The notes under the pieces: model-generated
Database searches by the model: none
What the model was told of the DNA's origin: nothing
Seen by the model: only the letters and a program-made list of their open reading frames with translations
Program-made: the position numbers and the translations under genes
From: Cristatella mucedo
Taxonomy: Eukaryota; Bryozoa; Phylactolaemata; Cristatellidae
Reading direction: 5' to 3'
DNA length: 64,000 nt
Assembly (NCBI GenBank): GCA_009760855.2
Contig: WPIO01000039.1
Coordinates: 561,501-625,500 of the forward strand
Part shown: in pieces, positions 10,870-22,320 of the stretch
How the letters are laid out: every line of letters starts with the position of its first letter
Position numbering within the stretch: the stretch's first letter is position 1

Positions 10870-11765
10870 TAGTAGTAATAATAGTAGTAGATTTCTATTG
10901 TGCCGTCGCAGTACTTAATCTCTTTCTAGGCACTTAACGTAAGCTGCAAAGGAGGCGTTTCCGTGCGGTTTGTGGTAGCGTGCGCACCGTCGACGTGCCT
11001 AATATGGTTAGTGATAATAATACAGTGTCAGCACGCATAAGCAGACCAAGGACACAAATCGCAAATGACTCGGCGGCAAGCGCCGGGATGAGCAGCTGCG
11101 TTTCGGCTTGTTTTTCAATGTCGGTATGCCTGGGGATGTCGTAACGCCAGTCGAGAGTAAGTTCCAGGCTTTGGGAGCACGCGAACGAAAGACACGGTCT
11201 CAAAAGAATTTGAGCTCGGTTGAAGGCACAGCTAAGTAATTTGAATCAGGAGAGCGGATGGTACGACGGCTAAGCCTGTCGGGGAGAGGCTCGATTATGT
11301 AGGCTGGAGCCAGAGAATGGATCGACCTAAAAGTGAGCGACTACGCGAGTACGTCGATGCACTGCTTGACTGGGAGCCAGTGAAGATCGGCGAGAAGTGA
11401 CGTGATGTGGCAACTGCGACGCTCACGTCTGCAAAGCCTGGCTGCAGAGCTTTGCACCAACTTCAAGCTCTCGATTGCATACAAGTTTACACGGTTTACC
11501 TGCAAGCAGTAATTTACAGACATCGAGACGGAATGTCACAAATGCATAGACCGACTTGGACGTAGTCTCACTGTCGAAGCTGGCCCGAGTTTTGCAATGT
11601 TACGTAGCTGAAAGTATGCAGACTTGGCTATGGAGCTGATGTGGTCGTCTAGTGAAAGGTAGCTTTGAAACAGGACGCCTTTTCGTATTTCAGGATTTCC
11701 TGCAGATGCTAGAGGAGATATGCTGGAAGAGCCGATTTTAAGAGTTAAGATTTCCAATGTCCAAG
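10870..11765 (-). mobile_element. LINE (CR1/L2-like), decayed 3' half
   Basis: On the minus strand there are recognisable pieces of the family: L-K-I-G-S-S-S-I-S-P at 11700s, L-H-W-L-P-V-K-Q at 11380s, and the 3' UTR ending at about 10870 in a degenerate (ATT)-like run. Frame breaks and substitutions show an older copy than those at 30 and 43 kb. Confidence 0.85.
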
Positions 11766-13549
11766 TGATAATGGTTTGTAGATGATTACCTACTTTCTAA
11801 GTAACGGTTGCAAATACGCACGGTCTTACACGCAATCATTAACAGGTTAAAAATGCATTGTATACTAAGCCATTTAATCATTAATTTGAATTGCTCGTGG
11901 TTTCAACGCGTTTCCAATAGTTTTCTAAGTATGCTTATTAACTTAGTGGCCACTTATGGCATGAGTTTTATGCCTTCGATCGAGTAGAAGTCAGTGCTGA
12001 GTATCCGAGGCAGTCTCTTGACGTGGTCAGATGTGTTTTGGATTGGTTCGAAACCGTGACAGTCAGTCTCAGAGATGGTCTACAGGTCGGCGAGTCACTG
12101 TCAAAAAGCCAATTTGGAGCCGTATGCCCATATGCATGGTATTAAATACCTGCGTGTACCGGCGATTTTTTGCGGGTACATGCTATTATACTACTGTATA
12201 CGCTATATATCATGTAATTAATTCAGAGGCTTGCAGGCCGTATATGCGAACCAATATAAAAACCGTCTACTTCGCAAAAATAGAATAAATCGCGAAATGC
12301 CGGGGGAGTAATTGGTTAGCATAGCGAGCGTTTGTCGAAAGATAAACTCATTGGCGCTCTATTAGTCACGGCAAATTATTTAGGCATCACAGCTCTCAAC
12401 TGGGTGCCCACACTCATACCCACGCTCACCCATACGATCGCACACGCCACCCACGCCAACCAGTACCCACGGGTACGGATATGGGCGTGGGCGTATGCGT
12501 ATGGGCACCCAGCTGAGGTAGGCTGATAGGCATCGCTGCCAATAACCCGTCGGTGGTTGAGAGTTGTGCAATTTCATCAGAAAATTGACGATCCTGTGCA
12601 GAAAAACTGTCTCCAATGGTCCACAAGTATTACTCTATGTTTGAACTGTGCTCGCTTTTTTTCGGTCATCATCGCTGTCATACGTATGATTTAATTTCCT
12701 GAGAGTCATGTTTACTTTTTACAGCTTTGGTACCCAAAATTTACACGGCATAGATAACAATGGACCAGCGGGAAACATCTAAATTAGTGCGAGCGTGTCA
12801 TCTTAAGAGCGCAGTCGAGAAAGTACGCAGCAGAGAGTGGCAGCGAAGTACGGAGGCTGGAATGGGGTGCCACATTCCGTAGCAGGAAGCAAGATACCGT
12901 TGTCGTTGCGCAAGAGTTGTAGGATTTAGTTTCGCAGTCTAGAAGCTACTGATAAAAAATATTCTGCCAAGAAAAGTCTTTGAATACACTAGGAAATAAT
13001 CTCCACGTAACAGAAATCGAAAACAAGTATTATTAAACTATAACCAGCACTCTTCGAGCAGCTTGTGCTTAGACCCTCGGTAATGACGCAATCGATTCAA
13101 GTCTGGCCCATTTTGGATGACCGGCCCTTTTCGGATGCACTTGAAAAATCAACGATTCCTGTTCAGATCGCCATGAAGTAACGTAGGGAACTCCGAGTGG
13201 TCATCACATAGACTTCTTCGGTTGATATAACTCAAGTCAAAATAAATAAATTGCATCGTCAAGAACAGAACGTCAGCAATCGTGGTTACGAGATCCTCGT
13301 CTACACCGGCATTACCTTAAAGGACGTTGTTAAGTGCTGGGCCATTAGCGTTTCAAGACGACAAGCCACCTGCGCGTTTTCTATCTATTTCATGTCACAC
13401 AGCTCCATAGCACATTCTAAGCTTAGCCCTTATGCGCACGCCATAAACGCTGCAGGCGATTCCGGATGGCATGCAAGCGCCTCTTTTGCAGCTTTACTGC
13501 ACGTATTCAAGCTGATCCTAGCTGGACACAGTCCTCGTACTTTGTTTTA
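11766..13549. other. Unassigned, contains an imperfect hairpin at 12400-12512
   Basis: No gene recognised. Arms at 12400-12424 and 12486-12512 (CTGGGTGCCCA ... TGGGCACCCAG) pair imperfectly across about 60 bases of CCCACGC-rich loop. Confidence 0.5.
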
Positions 13550-14085
13550 GTACAGCCCCAGTCGTCGACGGCTCCAGGCTAGCTAGAGAGAATGCCGAAC
13601 TGAGCTCGTTCGCGGTAAGTAGCTTCTCACCACATTTACCAGACAGTAGAGTGGGTCGACTTTCCGTCGAGTAGTAGAATCCTCCGTTACGGACGCGTCG
13701 TCGTCGTCCCAGTATGGAATAATGGAGCCGTCGTTCCTCAGGAGAAAGTCGCTACTTCTTTGGCGCTCGCAGGTCTCTCTGCCTAATCCGCGTGCGTCGG
13801 CCGAATTGCAGCGGCGGTGCCTATTGCGATGTATGCTCTCGCTCGCGGAGCCCGAGAGGATCGGCGGGTGAGAGAGACTGCAGACAGACAGACTACAAGG
13901 CGGTCGCCGCGAGACTCCGTTCGCTTAGTCGTGGCTGCAAGCCGACGACCGTCACTAGCTGCCTCTTGCCGCCGCACCATAATTCGAACCGCGTTTGGCG
14001 AATACCCTTCATTGTCGTGTTTGGCACCGTCGACAGCACTGCAGTCAGTGTGTCCAAGCTGACTGTGGCTGCGGAGACGAGAGAA
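13550..14085. promoter_or_regulatory. CpG-rich patch with a consensus splice donor; possible first exon or promoter
   Basis: This stretch is clearly more CpG-rich than its flanks and contains a perfect donor, GTTCGCG|GTAAGT, at 13614/13615 on the plus strand. On the minus strand a frame near 13760-13640 reads ...I-I-P-Y-W-D-D-D-D-A-S-V-T-E-D and then meets a GTAAAT donor. Neither can be tied to a gene from sequence alone. It may be an untranslated first exon of IAP gene 1, but that is speculation. Confidence 0.25.
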
Positions 14086-14168
14086 CCGAATGCAAATGTA
14101 AAGCGCCTAGAGAGAGATTAAGTTCTCTGAGAGCGCTTTATCAAGTGAATTATTATTATTATTATTAA
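14086..14168 (+). mobile_element. LINE/SINE 3' tail only
   Basis: AATGTAAAGCGCCTAGAGAG...GAGAGCGCTTTATCAAG and then (ATT)n: the family tail inverted repeat with nothing of the body. Confidence 0.8.
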
Positions 14169-16269
14169 TGCACAATGCTGTCTTCGCTGTAGCGCCGCCT
14201 TCTTGCCCTGTCCTGCTTGTCCTGCTCAGACGGGCTTCACTTCTCTCATATTACATCGCCATTTTTTTCTTCAGCAGGTTTCGACCAACTCCTGCCCTTT
14301 GCTCATTTCGTCCTTTCTCCATTTGAGCCACTTTAAAGTCTTGGTTCTCCCGAAACGCAATGTATGCGCTATGCACTGTGCACGCATCTACATTTGTAGC
14401 GCCAAAAGCCGAAAAAGACTAAATCGGTGCTGCGCTGGAGAGTTTTATTTGGCAAACTCAGAGTCAAAGCGAGCGGCTTTTGCCAATAAATTCAACCGCG
14501 CTTGAAAAAGAGAAACAAGGCAGCATTGCTGAGAGTCAGGAGAGCCATCGAGAATGCGAGTAGCAGCTGAAGTAGTAGGCTGACAGCGGGAAAGAATACG
14601 CCCGAGTCGGCATCAGGAGAGAAGATGCCGTTGTATAGGAACTGTTGGAAAAGAGTTTCACCGTGTACGACCAATAGAGCAAAAGCTTCTGCCGCAGCGC
14701 TTAGAGAAAGAATAGAGATGGGCTACTTTATTTTTCATAGAGAACCCGAGGGCGTCGCGAGGCTGTTTCAGGAATTCAGCCGGGTTTGCAGGAGCCAAGT
14801 CATGGCAGTCCTTGGGTGTCAGAGTAAGAGTTTCCCTCTGTATTCGTTGATCGACCACGAGCCAGCACATCTCCTTCAGCAAAGGAGACACCTGACATTG
14901 GGATAGCATTGAGATAATTTCTATATGGCGAGACGTCGATCAAACAATCAAGTTATGTGATTAAAAGCTCATATACATACTGCTAGCTTTCATCGTTAAG
15001 TTTATGTAGTATCGTAAAGCCCACACCAGTCATATCGACACGGGTAAATTGTTCTTGGTGTCAGATCAAAGGTCCTGTTGACTACATTAAGTACGTTAAA
15101 GCCCAAATATAGACTACCGGGAGCTCACCAAATTTTAATGCCTATACGCCTCCATGATACTTAGGTCAACAATGGTAGGATATACAAGAATGATTTGACA
15201 GAATGGTGATCATTTCGACATGCTGAAAGATTCCAAAATGGGTAATAGACGCAGTTATTACACTGTGTTAAAGCCAAAGCTTCAAAAATCTTCTCAAGAC
15301 TTTGTTTACATAGGAAAATTTGAAAAGCTATCCTGCCATTTGGGAAGTATTCAAGAATTTTCCTTTTGCCTTCTACAGGTCATATATTGTGAAATGTAGG
15401 CTTAACGCGATCAATCTATCTAAAAATAAAGAATAATTCCCAGACGAATGCGGTGATTTAAGACTCTTTAATTGACTTCAAAACAGGCGTAGCATAAGCT
15501 GGTATAACTTAATAACGCCAAACTTATCGTCGTTAAGTTACTTAAACAGAAATCTGATAGCAATTAATGTTCATGGTCTATTATCCAACATAAAAATGTG
15601 GTGAATATATATATCATCAACTAGTAAAAATATTGTTATTGCTTTTTGACGATTGTTGGAATTTTTGCTTTTATTGTCCATGGAGTTTCCGTGAAAGCCA
15701 TTTTTTTCAGGCTGAGTTAATGCGCCAGGTTCAGGGGTGCCAGAGATGTATCAGTAGAAAGAAGTGAGCGGTGAACGGACAAAGCTCGGCAATCGCGGCT
15801 CTAGATTTTTGACCGGTACCTGGAAATACCTAGAGTAACCGACCGAATGAGGTAATTTCTTATACATGATGCAAACCGCATAGCAGGCCACCAGACGTAC
15901 CGGTTAGCGACCGAAATCCGCCAATATACGCTTATGAATTCCTTTAGCACCTATAATTACTTTACCCAATAATGAGGTCATGTGACCACGACAGCCTGCT
16001 CTACAAGATTTACGCTGTATGTGACCACGACCTCCCAGTTGAAGTATTTTGGTAGATTTATTAGTAATTGCTAAGCTTAGCTCGTATCCGCCGCCGATTT
16101 TAAAACTATAAAGGCGAGATAAGTCTGGCGATGCAAACGACGAGAAAGTATACGTTCTATTCCGTCTAAATCCGTGACTCACAATAAATAAATGGCTTTC
16201 TGTTTTGGGTAAGCTAGTTCGAATTAGGATACTGCTTAAAAGCAGTAGCAAAGAAGTCAGAACCATAGC
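14169..16269. other. Unassigned, AT-rich, no gene recognised
   Basis: Frames up to about 120 codons occur (for example 16266-15904 minus) but none has a recognisable domain. No repeat family I could match elsewhere in the window. Confidence 0.4.
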
Positions 16270-17110
16270 GCTTCAGCGGGAACGAGGCTTAGCCTGACCT
16301 GATGCAGAAGCATTGAACCGCTTTGTAAGACCGTTCACAAAATGGTTGCCCCTACCGGAAATAGAGCATCTCTTCGTCATCGCGCGCAAGCAGTCGGTGC
16401 TTGCTTCAAGTAAAAGCTGCGTGGTCGGGGGCAGAGAATTGGACATTGCGGGTTCGGTTTTGCTCGCACGCTTTACTAAGCCATTTAGAGAAGGCAAGAG
16501 TAACCAGAAGGGGCCAGAAGCGTACGGCCTGTATGCTCCTGGCTGCCGAGTTCAGCAGCAGCTCTCTCCGCGGCGCCGAGTCGGCGTCCGCTTCAGCACT
16601 TCCTGAAGGCGCTGGCGCCTCGAACGCGAGCTCCAGCTCCAGTCCCGCAGGTATGGGCTCGTCGCGAAAAGGGCTCCGTCACGCGCAGCACGCGTTTTTC
16701 GCTTCGACTTTTATTGGGATAGCTCTCATTGCAGGTTTTTGAATTCGTTTCCTTCTGACAGCTGTCACGCTCCGCGGCGGCGGCGGCGCCAGCCTTGTTA
16801 CGCGTGCGCTCGTTTACTGCGAGCAAACGGCGGCCACGGGCCTCCTCTGTGCACGTCTCACGCGACGCCGCACGGTTCATTCACGGCACATTCCTGCACC
16901 TTGCACATCTTCGCACGAATTCCTTTCCGGACGCGGTTCACTCACGGGCCTCGAGCGCTGTTTCATGCATTCCGCGAGCGTTGCACGTTGCACAACGTCT
17001 CGCGCGTCTTTCAGATTGAGGGCAATCGTTGCCGCTTTACTCATACTGAACCTGCACAGAAATTTCCCAGCCGGCTAGGTAGCATGTGGTACCATAGGTA
17101 GAGTCAGCAG
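16270..17110 (+). promoter_or_regulatory. CpG island with a candidate first exon
   Basis: This is the most CpG-rich stretch between 3 and 54 kb, with (CGG)n at 16772-16788. On the plus strand a frame from ATG 16533 encodes a Ser/Ala-rich peptide (start M-L-L-A-A-E-F-S-S-S-S) to a very good donor, CCCGCAG|GTATGG, at 16650/16651, leaving phase 1. That phase would fit the IAP gene 1 exon at 38974, making this a possible alternative 5' exon. The ATG context is weak, and no intervening evidence links them. Confidence 0.3.
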
Positions 17111-17184
17111 CTACGCATAGACGAAGCGTCAAACAAGGGGTGCGGAGGGGACGCGGCGCAGACTCGTAACGATAAGGTAACGAA

Positions 17185-17800
17185 TGATATTTGCATAGCG
17201 CTCTTAGAGAGCTAGTTTCCGCTCAAGGCACTTTGCATATGCTCGAGAAGGAGAATTTTAATTGCTTAGCGAGAACGTGCACCGTGTCAGGATAAATTAG
17301 TACCCAACGGAGGATTTTCGCTGAAGGATTTAATGCTGCGGAGAGCAGGTGGGCTTTATAACTTCCTTTTACGCGTCGTCAAGTCAGGAGGTGTGAATGG
17401 GCTCTAGGAATGAAGCCCGGGAATGAGCTCTAGGCTTTATGAGCCTAACAGCTGAAGGTACGGTCTCCAAAGAATTTGAGGCTGGTTAGGCGTACAGATA
17501 AACGACCCGAGTCAGAAGAGCGGACGGTACCACGAGGAGCCAGATTAGGAAGCAGTAGAAGATTGAGATAGGTTATCTGGAGCATGAGAATGCACGGCCC
17601 TTAATTGAAGTGAGAGTTAGAGCTCTGAAGTCGGTGTGCTGCTTGATGCGAGCTGGTCATGTCGGCAAGAAGCAGTGCAGTACGGCACTTGTGACTTTCA
17701 TAATAGGTAAGTCTACTTTCACGGTGGCTTTGCACCAACTAGACGACGACAAGCTGACACAATTACTGTCGGCTGCTGGCCTCTGAATTAGCGATTAATA
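17185..17800 (-). mobile_element. LINE remnant, strongly decayed
   Basis: Left end shows the tail (TTGCATAGCGCTCTTAGAGAGC). Further right, GGTCTCCAAAGAATTTGAGG and GGTACCACGAGG match minus-strand LINE copies at 20.4 and 30.4 kb. The open frame is destroyed. Confidence 0.65.
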
Positions 17801-19570
17801 AGATCAAAACTTTATTATTGAATATAATTGTCAGGTTGGTGAAAAAGTTGCATGGACCTCGAGCAGCATGGAACCTGAGATAGCCGAAGTGCATCGATCC
17901 TATGGGAAACAGTCAGTAGATCGACGTGGATACACTTCTGCTATATTTCGCCCCACTTCGTGCTACGTACCTGGAAGCTGTCTGCAGCAAATGCATGACG
18001 GTTATTGTGCAGATTAATGGTATTTTTTCGCAAGTCTTGAATAGACCAATGCGTAACTCATATAACAGCTTGTGTATTTCTATAATGATCAACGACTAGC
18101 TGTTACATCTAAGTAGTCAACATGACGTATACGTTGACACCAGCAAATCATTATCAACCGGTGTTGTGATCAAAAGTAGAATAATAATGTAGACAACTAT
18201 TTGTAATGCTTTCTTGAATTCCTGGCCGTAGCCCGTGGCAGCATACATGAAAGAATAAGGCAAGCTTTCCCAGCATACCAAAACCAGAAACTTCCCCTTT
18301 GGTAGCTAAGGAAGCGACGATAAGCGAATTATATGGGTCCGCAGCAAAGTAACGAGAAGGTAGCGAAGGCGGGAACCGGAATTGTGTTTAGATGGAGATA
18401 AGCGAGCTGCGGGAGTTTAAGAGTTGCTAGTCATGCGGAATTTGGATTTTTTTTACTATTCCTGCTTATCAGAATTACAAATTGAACAGCGATTTTCTTT
18501 CAAAACTACTCCCCTGGCTCGCTGCAACATAGGGTCTGCATTTTTAAGAATCTGCATGTCGTTTATAGCTTCATAGTTGTTCAAGCAGGTAATGTCGTAA
18601 GGGTAGAGCGGGCAGTTTACGTCTGAACTACGTCCAAGCAGTTAAGAAAATACGCAGGATGGAAAATACGAGCAAAGTTTACTATTTCTGACCTGCTGGA
18701 ACCAGTGCTGCTAGAGGCAACGAGGGAGGGGCATATTTCGATGGCAAAGTTTAAGGGTGCATGAAGCAGTGCTAAAGTAATTCAGCATAAATACTGTAGA
18801 ACAATTTCTATATTTATAGTTCGAAGCGAGGAGGTTATTGACTCAAGTCGAGTGTATCTTTAACATTTAATCTCCTATTTGTTCGAGTTCATTGAAGAGT
18901 AGACCCTGATTGTCGGTCATCTCGTTGTCGGAGTTCAAGTAACTCTTCAAATGGGGAAGTGAGATAATGCTCAGCAGGTGGCGTGGTAAGGGGAAAAGTG
19001 GCCCCAGATAGCTAACAAACTGCGAATGTGCAGTCAATCACTTTCCGCTTTTTGATTCCGTGGTAACTTCGAACTTGCACGTTGCTTTCGGATCTTACTT
19101 TGATAAACAGTAAACACTTTCTTTACACTGAGAAAACTGGGCCGATCACTTTTCGTACGTATAGGTATAGAGTGCGAAAGTTCTTAGGGGATATCCGAGT
19201 CGACGGCTACTCAGTAAAAGGCAGCTTTCCGAAACAGCGGTACGCCGTAAGCTGTCGTATGAATCAATAGGCATACAGAGGGACTAGGGGGAGGGAGGGG
19301 GCTAAAGCCCCGCTTCGCTGGCTGAAGGGCCTTCAATGTGTGCTTCAATGGCCCCCCAGACCACTCTGTGTCGAGAGCGTCCGCTTTAGCTCCTACCTTG
19401 GAAGCTGGCAGACCTGCCGAGTGGCTTTCACATCGAGGCTATTCGCCGCTGTAGCCATTGCTAAAGGCTTGTCAAGTGGCACGCATGCAAAATCAAGGTG
19501 CTTCTCTATAAGGAGTCTCTTTTAGGCTTTCTTTTTAGGTTCGAAAGGCTGCCGGTGGGAAGGAGCACGG
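17801..19570. other. Unassigned, AT-rich, no gene recognised
   Basis: No domain, RNA gene or known repeat seen on either strand. Confidence 0.4.
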
Positions 19571-19740
19571 GGATGGGTTCAGTACGGTTTACTGTTTTTT
19601 TTTAGATAAGACTATCATTTTTAAATAAAGCTAGATGGGAAATGGGTTCAGTGTGGTTTACTCTTTTTTTTAAATAAGGCTATCATTTTTAAATAAAGCT
19701 AGATGGGGCTATCACTTTCTAATGAAGCTATCATATTTCT
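19571..19740. repeat. Tandem repeat, about 70-bp unit, two full and one partial copy
   Basis: The units share ATGGGTTCAGT-GGTTTACT, a T run, and GACTATCATTTTTAAATAAA-like sequence. A third, shorter piece follows at 19699-19735. Confidence 0.85.
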
Positions 19741-20084
19741 AGAGTAGCTAAATAGCTAACCCTGTTCGGCCCGGGCCTGCCGAGCTGGTCGCCTTGAGTG
19801 CTCAGCATTTAGGTTCTCATAATGGAACCAATCACTTCGTTGAAGAGCGTCAAAAGGGGCCGACGGACTGGCCGCCATTACAATAGATCTATTCAGGTTT
19901 GCCGGAGGTCTTAACTGAGATACACTAACAGCTAAGTAAGTATTTATAATAAAACTAAGAGTTCGAATAGCAAGCTTTTTAAGAAGGGAGAAAAAAATCT
20001 CAAGGTGAAGGTCTTGATTTTGTGCCAAGCCCTCAATGTCGAGGTCTTGCCACATACAAACAAATATGGGTAAAATACCTTTAA

Positions 20085-20700
20085 TCATAATAATAATAAT
20101 AATGTACTTGATAAAGCGCCCTCAGAGAACTTAATCTATCTCTACGCGCTTTACAGTTGCTGCAAAGTGAAATGCAATTGAATGGTAAGTAAAATCATGC
20201 TTGAAAAACAAACAAGATGAATAACATAGTTAGGGGTGACATGCACAGGGTCAGCATGCAAATGTGGTTAGTGGCAGCATGCACAGTGTCAGCACGCATA
20301 AGCACATGAAAGACGAATCCCAGGGACCCACTAAATGCTGTCCTAAATAGGTGTGTATTTTTAAGTTCTTTTTAAATGTGATCAAGTCAGGGGATGTTCT
20401 GACGAAGGTCGGGAGGGAGTTCCAGGCTGTGCGAGCATACGAACTAAATGCACGGTCTCCAAAGGATTTGAGGTTTGTACGAGGTTTTGTAAACTGTTGG
20501 ATTCCGAAAAGCGGATGGTACGATGCTTGGCCGGGTGGGGAGTAGATCTGAGAGATAGGCTAGAGCCAAAGAATGAAGTGATCTAGAAGTGAGCGACAAA
20601 GACCTTGAAGTCGATCCGTTGCTTGACTGGTAGCCAGTGCAGATTGGCGAGAAGTGGTGTGATGTGGCAACTGTGACGCTCACGACAGACAAGACCTTTG
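20085..20700 (-). mobile_element. LINE (CR1/L2-like), 5'-truncated
   Basis: (AAT)n at 20085-20103, tail inverted repeat, UTR, then the ORF2 C-terminus on the minus strand with frame breaks. It is closely related to the copy at 30085. Confidence 0.9.
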
Positions 20701-21094
20701 ATAGAATATAAATTTATACTTATCGTTCATCGACGTTTCAGCAAGTATTTCGCTCTCTCTGAACATTCGTATCTTCTCTGTATCAGGATTACGGCTGCCA
20801 ATAATTTCTGCCTTGCCGCATAGAAATCTTGTTACAATTCAAAAAAGTTTACTGTATTTATTTTAGAAATAAATAAGACGCAGTCATTCTTTGAAGACTA
20901 CAGTTTAGTCAAAAATAAAACTAAATTGTGCATGGGTATTGCTGCTAAAAAATCCCAAGCTATATTTTCAAAAGTTATGTACAGTAGATCCGTTACATAT
21001 TGTAATGTTTATCTTTGCTTACGAAGATCGGTCGGTTAGTAATGTAATCTCCAATTCTGTCGATAAAGCCTTCCATAGTTTATCATGCTTCCCT
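20701..21094. other. Unassigned AT-rich DNA
   Basis: Nothing recognisable in six frames. Confidence 0.4.
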
Positions 21095-21410
21095 TTTATT
21101 TTAGACCATCGCATGTAGCGTAGCTATCAAATCAAACCACTTCTGTCACAGATTCGCTGGCTCCCTATCAAACGTCAAAACGACTTCAAGGTCCTCTCAG
21201 TCTGACTTACAGGTCACCCCACTGGCTCGCAGCAGCCTACCAATCCGACCTCCTTGCTGCTCCAGGATGCTGCCACACCACCCAGTATTGGGGTTCAAGA
21301 TGCCCCAATGTCCGGTTCGTCACACTAGATTGAAATCTTTTGGCGATGAGATTTTCAATTCGTGCGCACTGAAACTGTAAAGCTCTCTTCCGGCACCTGT
21401 CACCACCCGT
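21095..21410 (+). mobile_element. LINE fragment of a related, more diverged subfamily
   Basis: Translates with breaks to pieces resembling Q-I-R-W-L-P-I-K-R-Q-N-D-F-K-V-L and L-K-S-F-G-D-E-I-F-N-S, the same ORF2 C-terminal landmarks as the main family but diverged. The minus-strand piece at 28345-28700 belongs to the same subfamily. Confidence 0.65.
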
Positions 21411-21446
21411 ATCGAATTTGCATTAAGTCTCAGCTAAATAAAATAA

Positions 21447-21592
21447 ATTTAATTCATCTGTATAGCGCCACAAGAGAACTTAATCTGTATTCAGGCGCTT
21501 CACTTATACCACTGGGCTCGAGCCCACGACCTCGGCCAGACCTTGATCAGGTCGAGCACCTTAACCACTGGGCCAAACCAGCTCAGCTAAAG
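21447..21592 (-). mobile_element. SINE family B
   Basis: On the minus strand: a tRNA-like head with CTGGTTTGGCCCAGTGGTTAA (A-box-like) and GGTCGTGGGCTCGAGCCC (B-box-like), then the LINE-type tail AAGCGCCTGAATA...GTTCTCTTGTGGCGC. This is the clearest copy of the head-tail structure. Confidence 0.85.
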
Positions 21593-21919
21593 AGGCATCC
21601 GTTCTGCTCAGCTGTCCCTGCGCCCCAGTCAACCAGCTTTTCTTTATGCTTGGCGTAATAACCTCATCATGATTCAGTCCACATTGCTAACGAGGTGTCC
21701 CACCAACGAGCCGCCCAACGTGTGTTCTTGTGTGCTTTTGCATGCGTATTTGAGCATGATACTTGTCGTTTTTTTCCACGCTTTTCTATGCTGGATACCT
21801 TGCCTGTCAGTAACTATGGATTCTTGCTTTTCTTGCTACGAGTTGTAAAATGTCTGGATGTAGATATTAGTTCTCTGAGAGCGTAATACAAAAGAATGAT
21901 CCTGATTGCTGCTTCAGTT

Positions 21920-22075
21920 TGGCCCAGAAGTCAAGTTGCTCGCCTTTAAAAACTGAGGTCAAGGTGAAAGCATTTGATGCCCGAGGTCATGGGCGCGAGC
22001 CCTGCGGCATGTGTAAAGCGCCTGAATAGAGACTACTTTCACTTAGGGTGCTATGCAAATAAACTATATTTTGTG
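21920..22075 (+). mobile_element. SINE family B
   Basis: TTTGGCCCAGAAGTCAAG head, GAGGTCATGGGCGCGAGCCC B-box-like block, ATGTGTAAAGCGCCTGAATAG tail. Diverged from 21447-21592 and in the opposite orientation. Confidence 0.75.
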
Positions 22076-22189
22076 TTGGTGACTATCAGGACAGCCAGAT
22101 GGAGAACTCCACGCACCATGCAGATGCACCAGATAGACTTATTGATCTCTATTCTACGGAACAGTAATAATGAAATAATGCTATGAACC

Positions 22190-22320
22190 GTGTATAGCGC
22201 CATAAGAAAAATATATTATCTAGGGAATTTACATATGCTGGGGACGATTCGTGTCTCACTCATGCCGATATGGACTGGAGAACATATAATCTCTCAGGTC
22301 GGGCTTGCCATCACGTAAGC
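22190..22320 (-). mobile_element. SINE family B-like remnant
   Basis: Left end GTATAGCGCCATAAGAAAA matches the tail. The right side retains a decayed head. Weak but in the right order. Confidence 0.45.
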
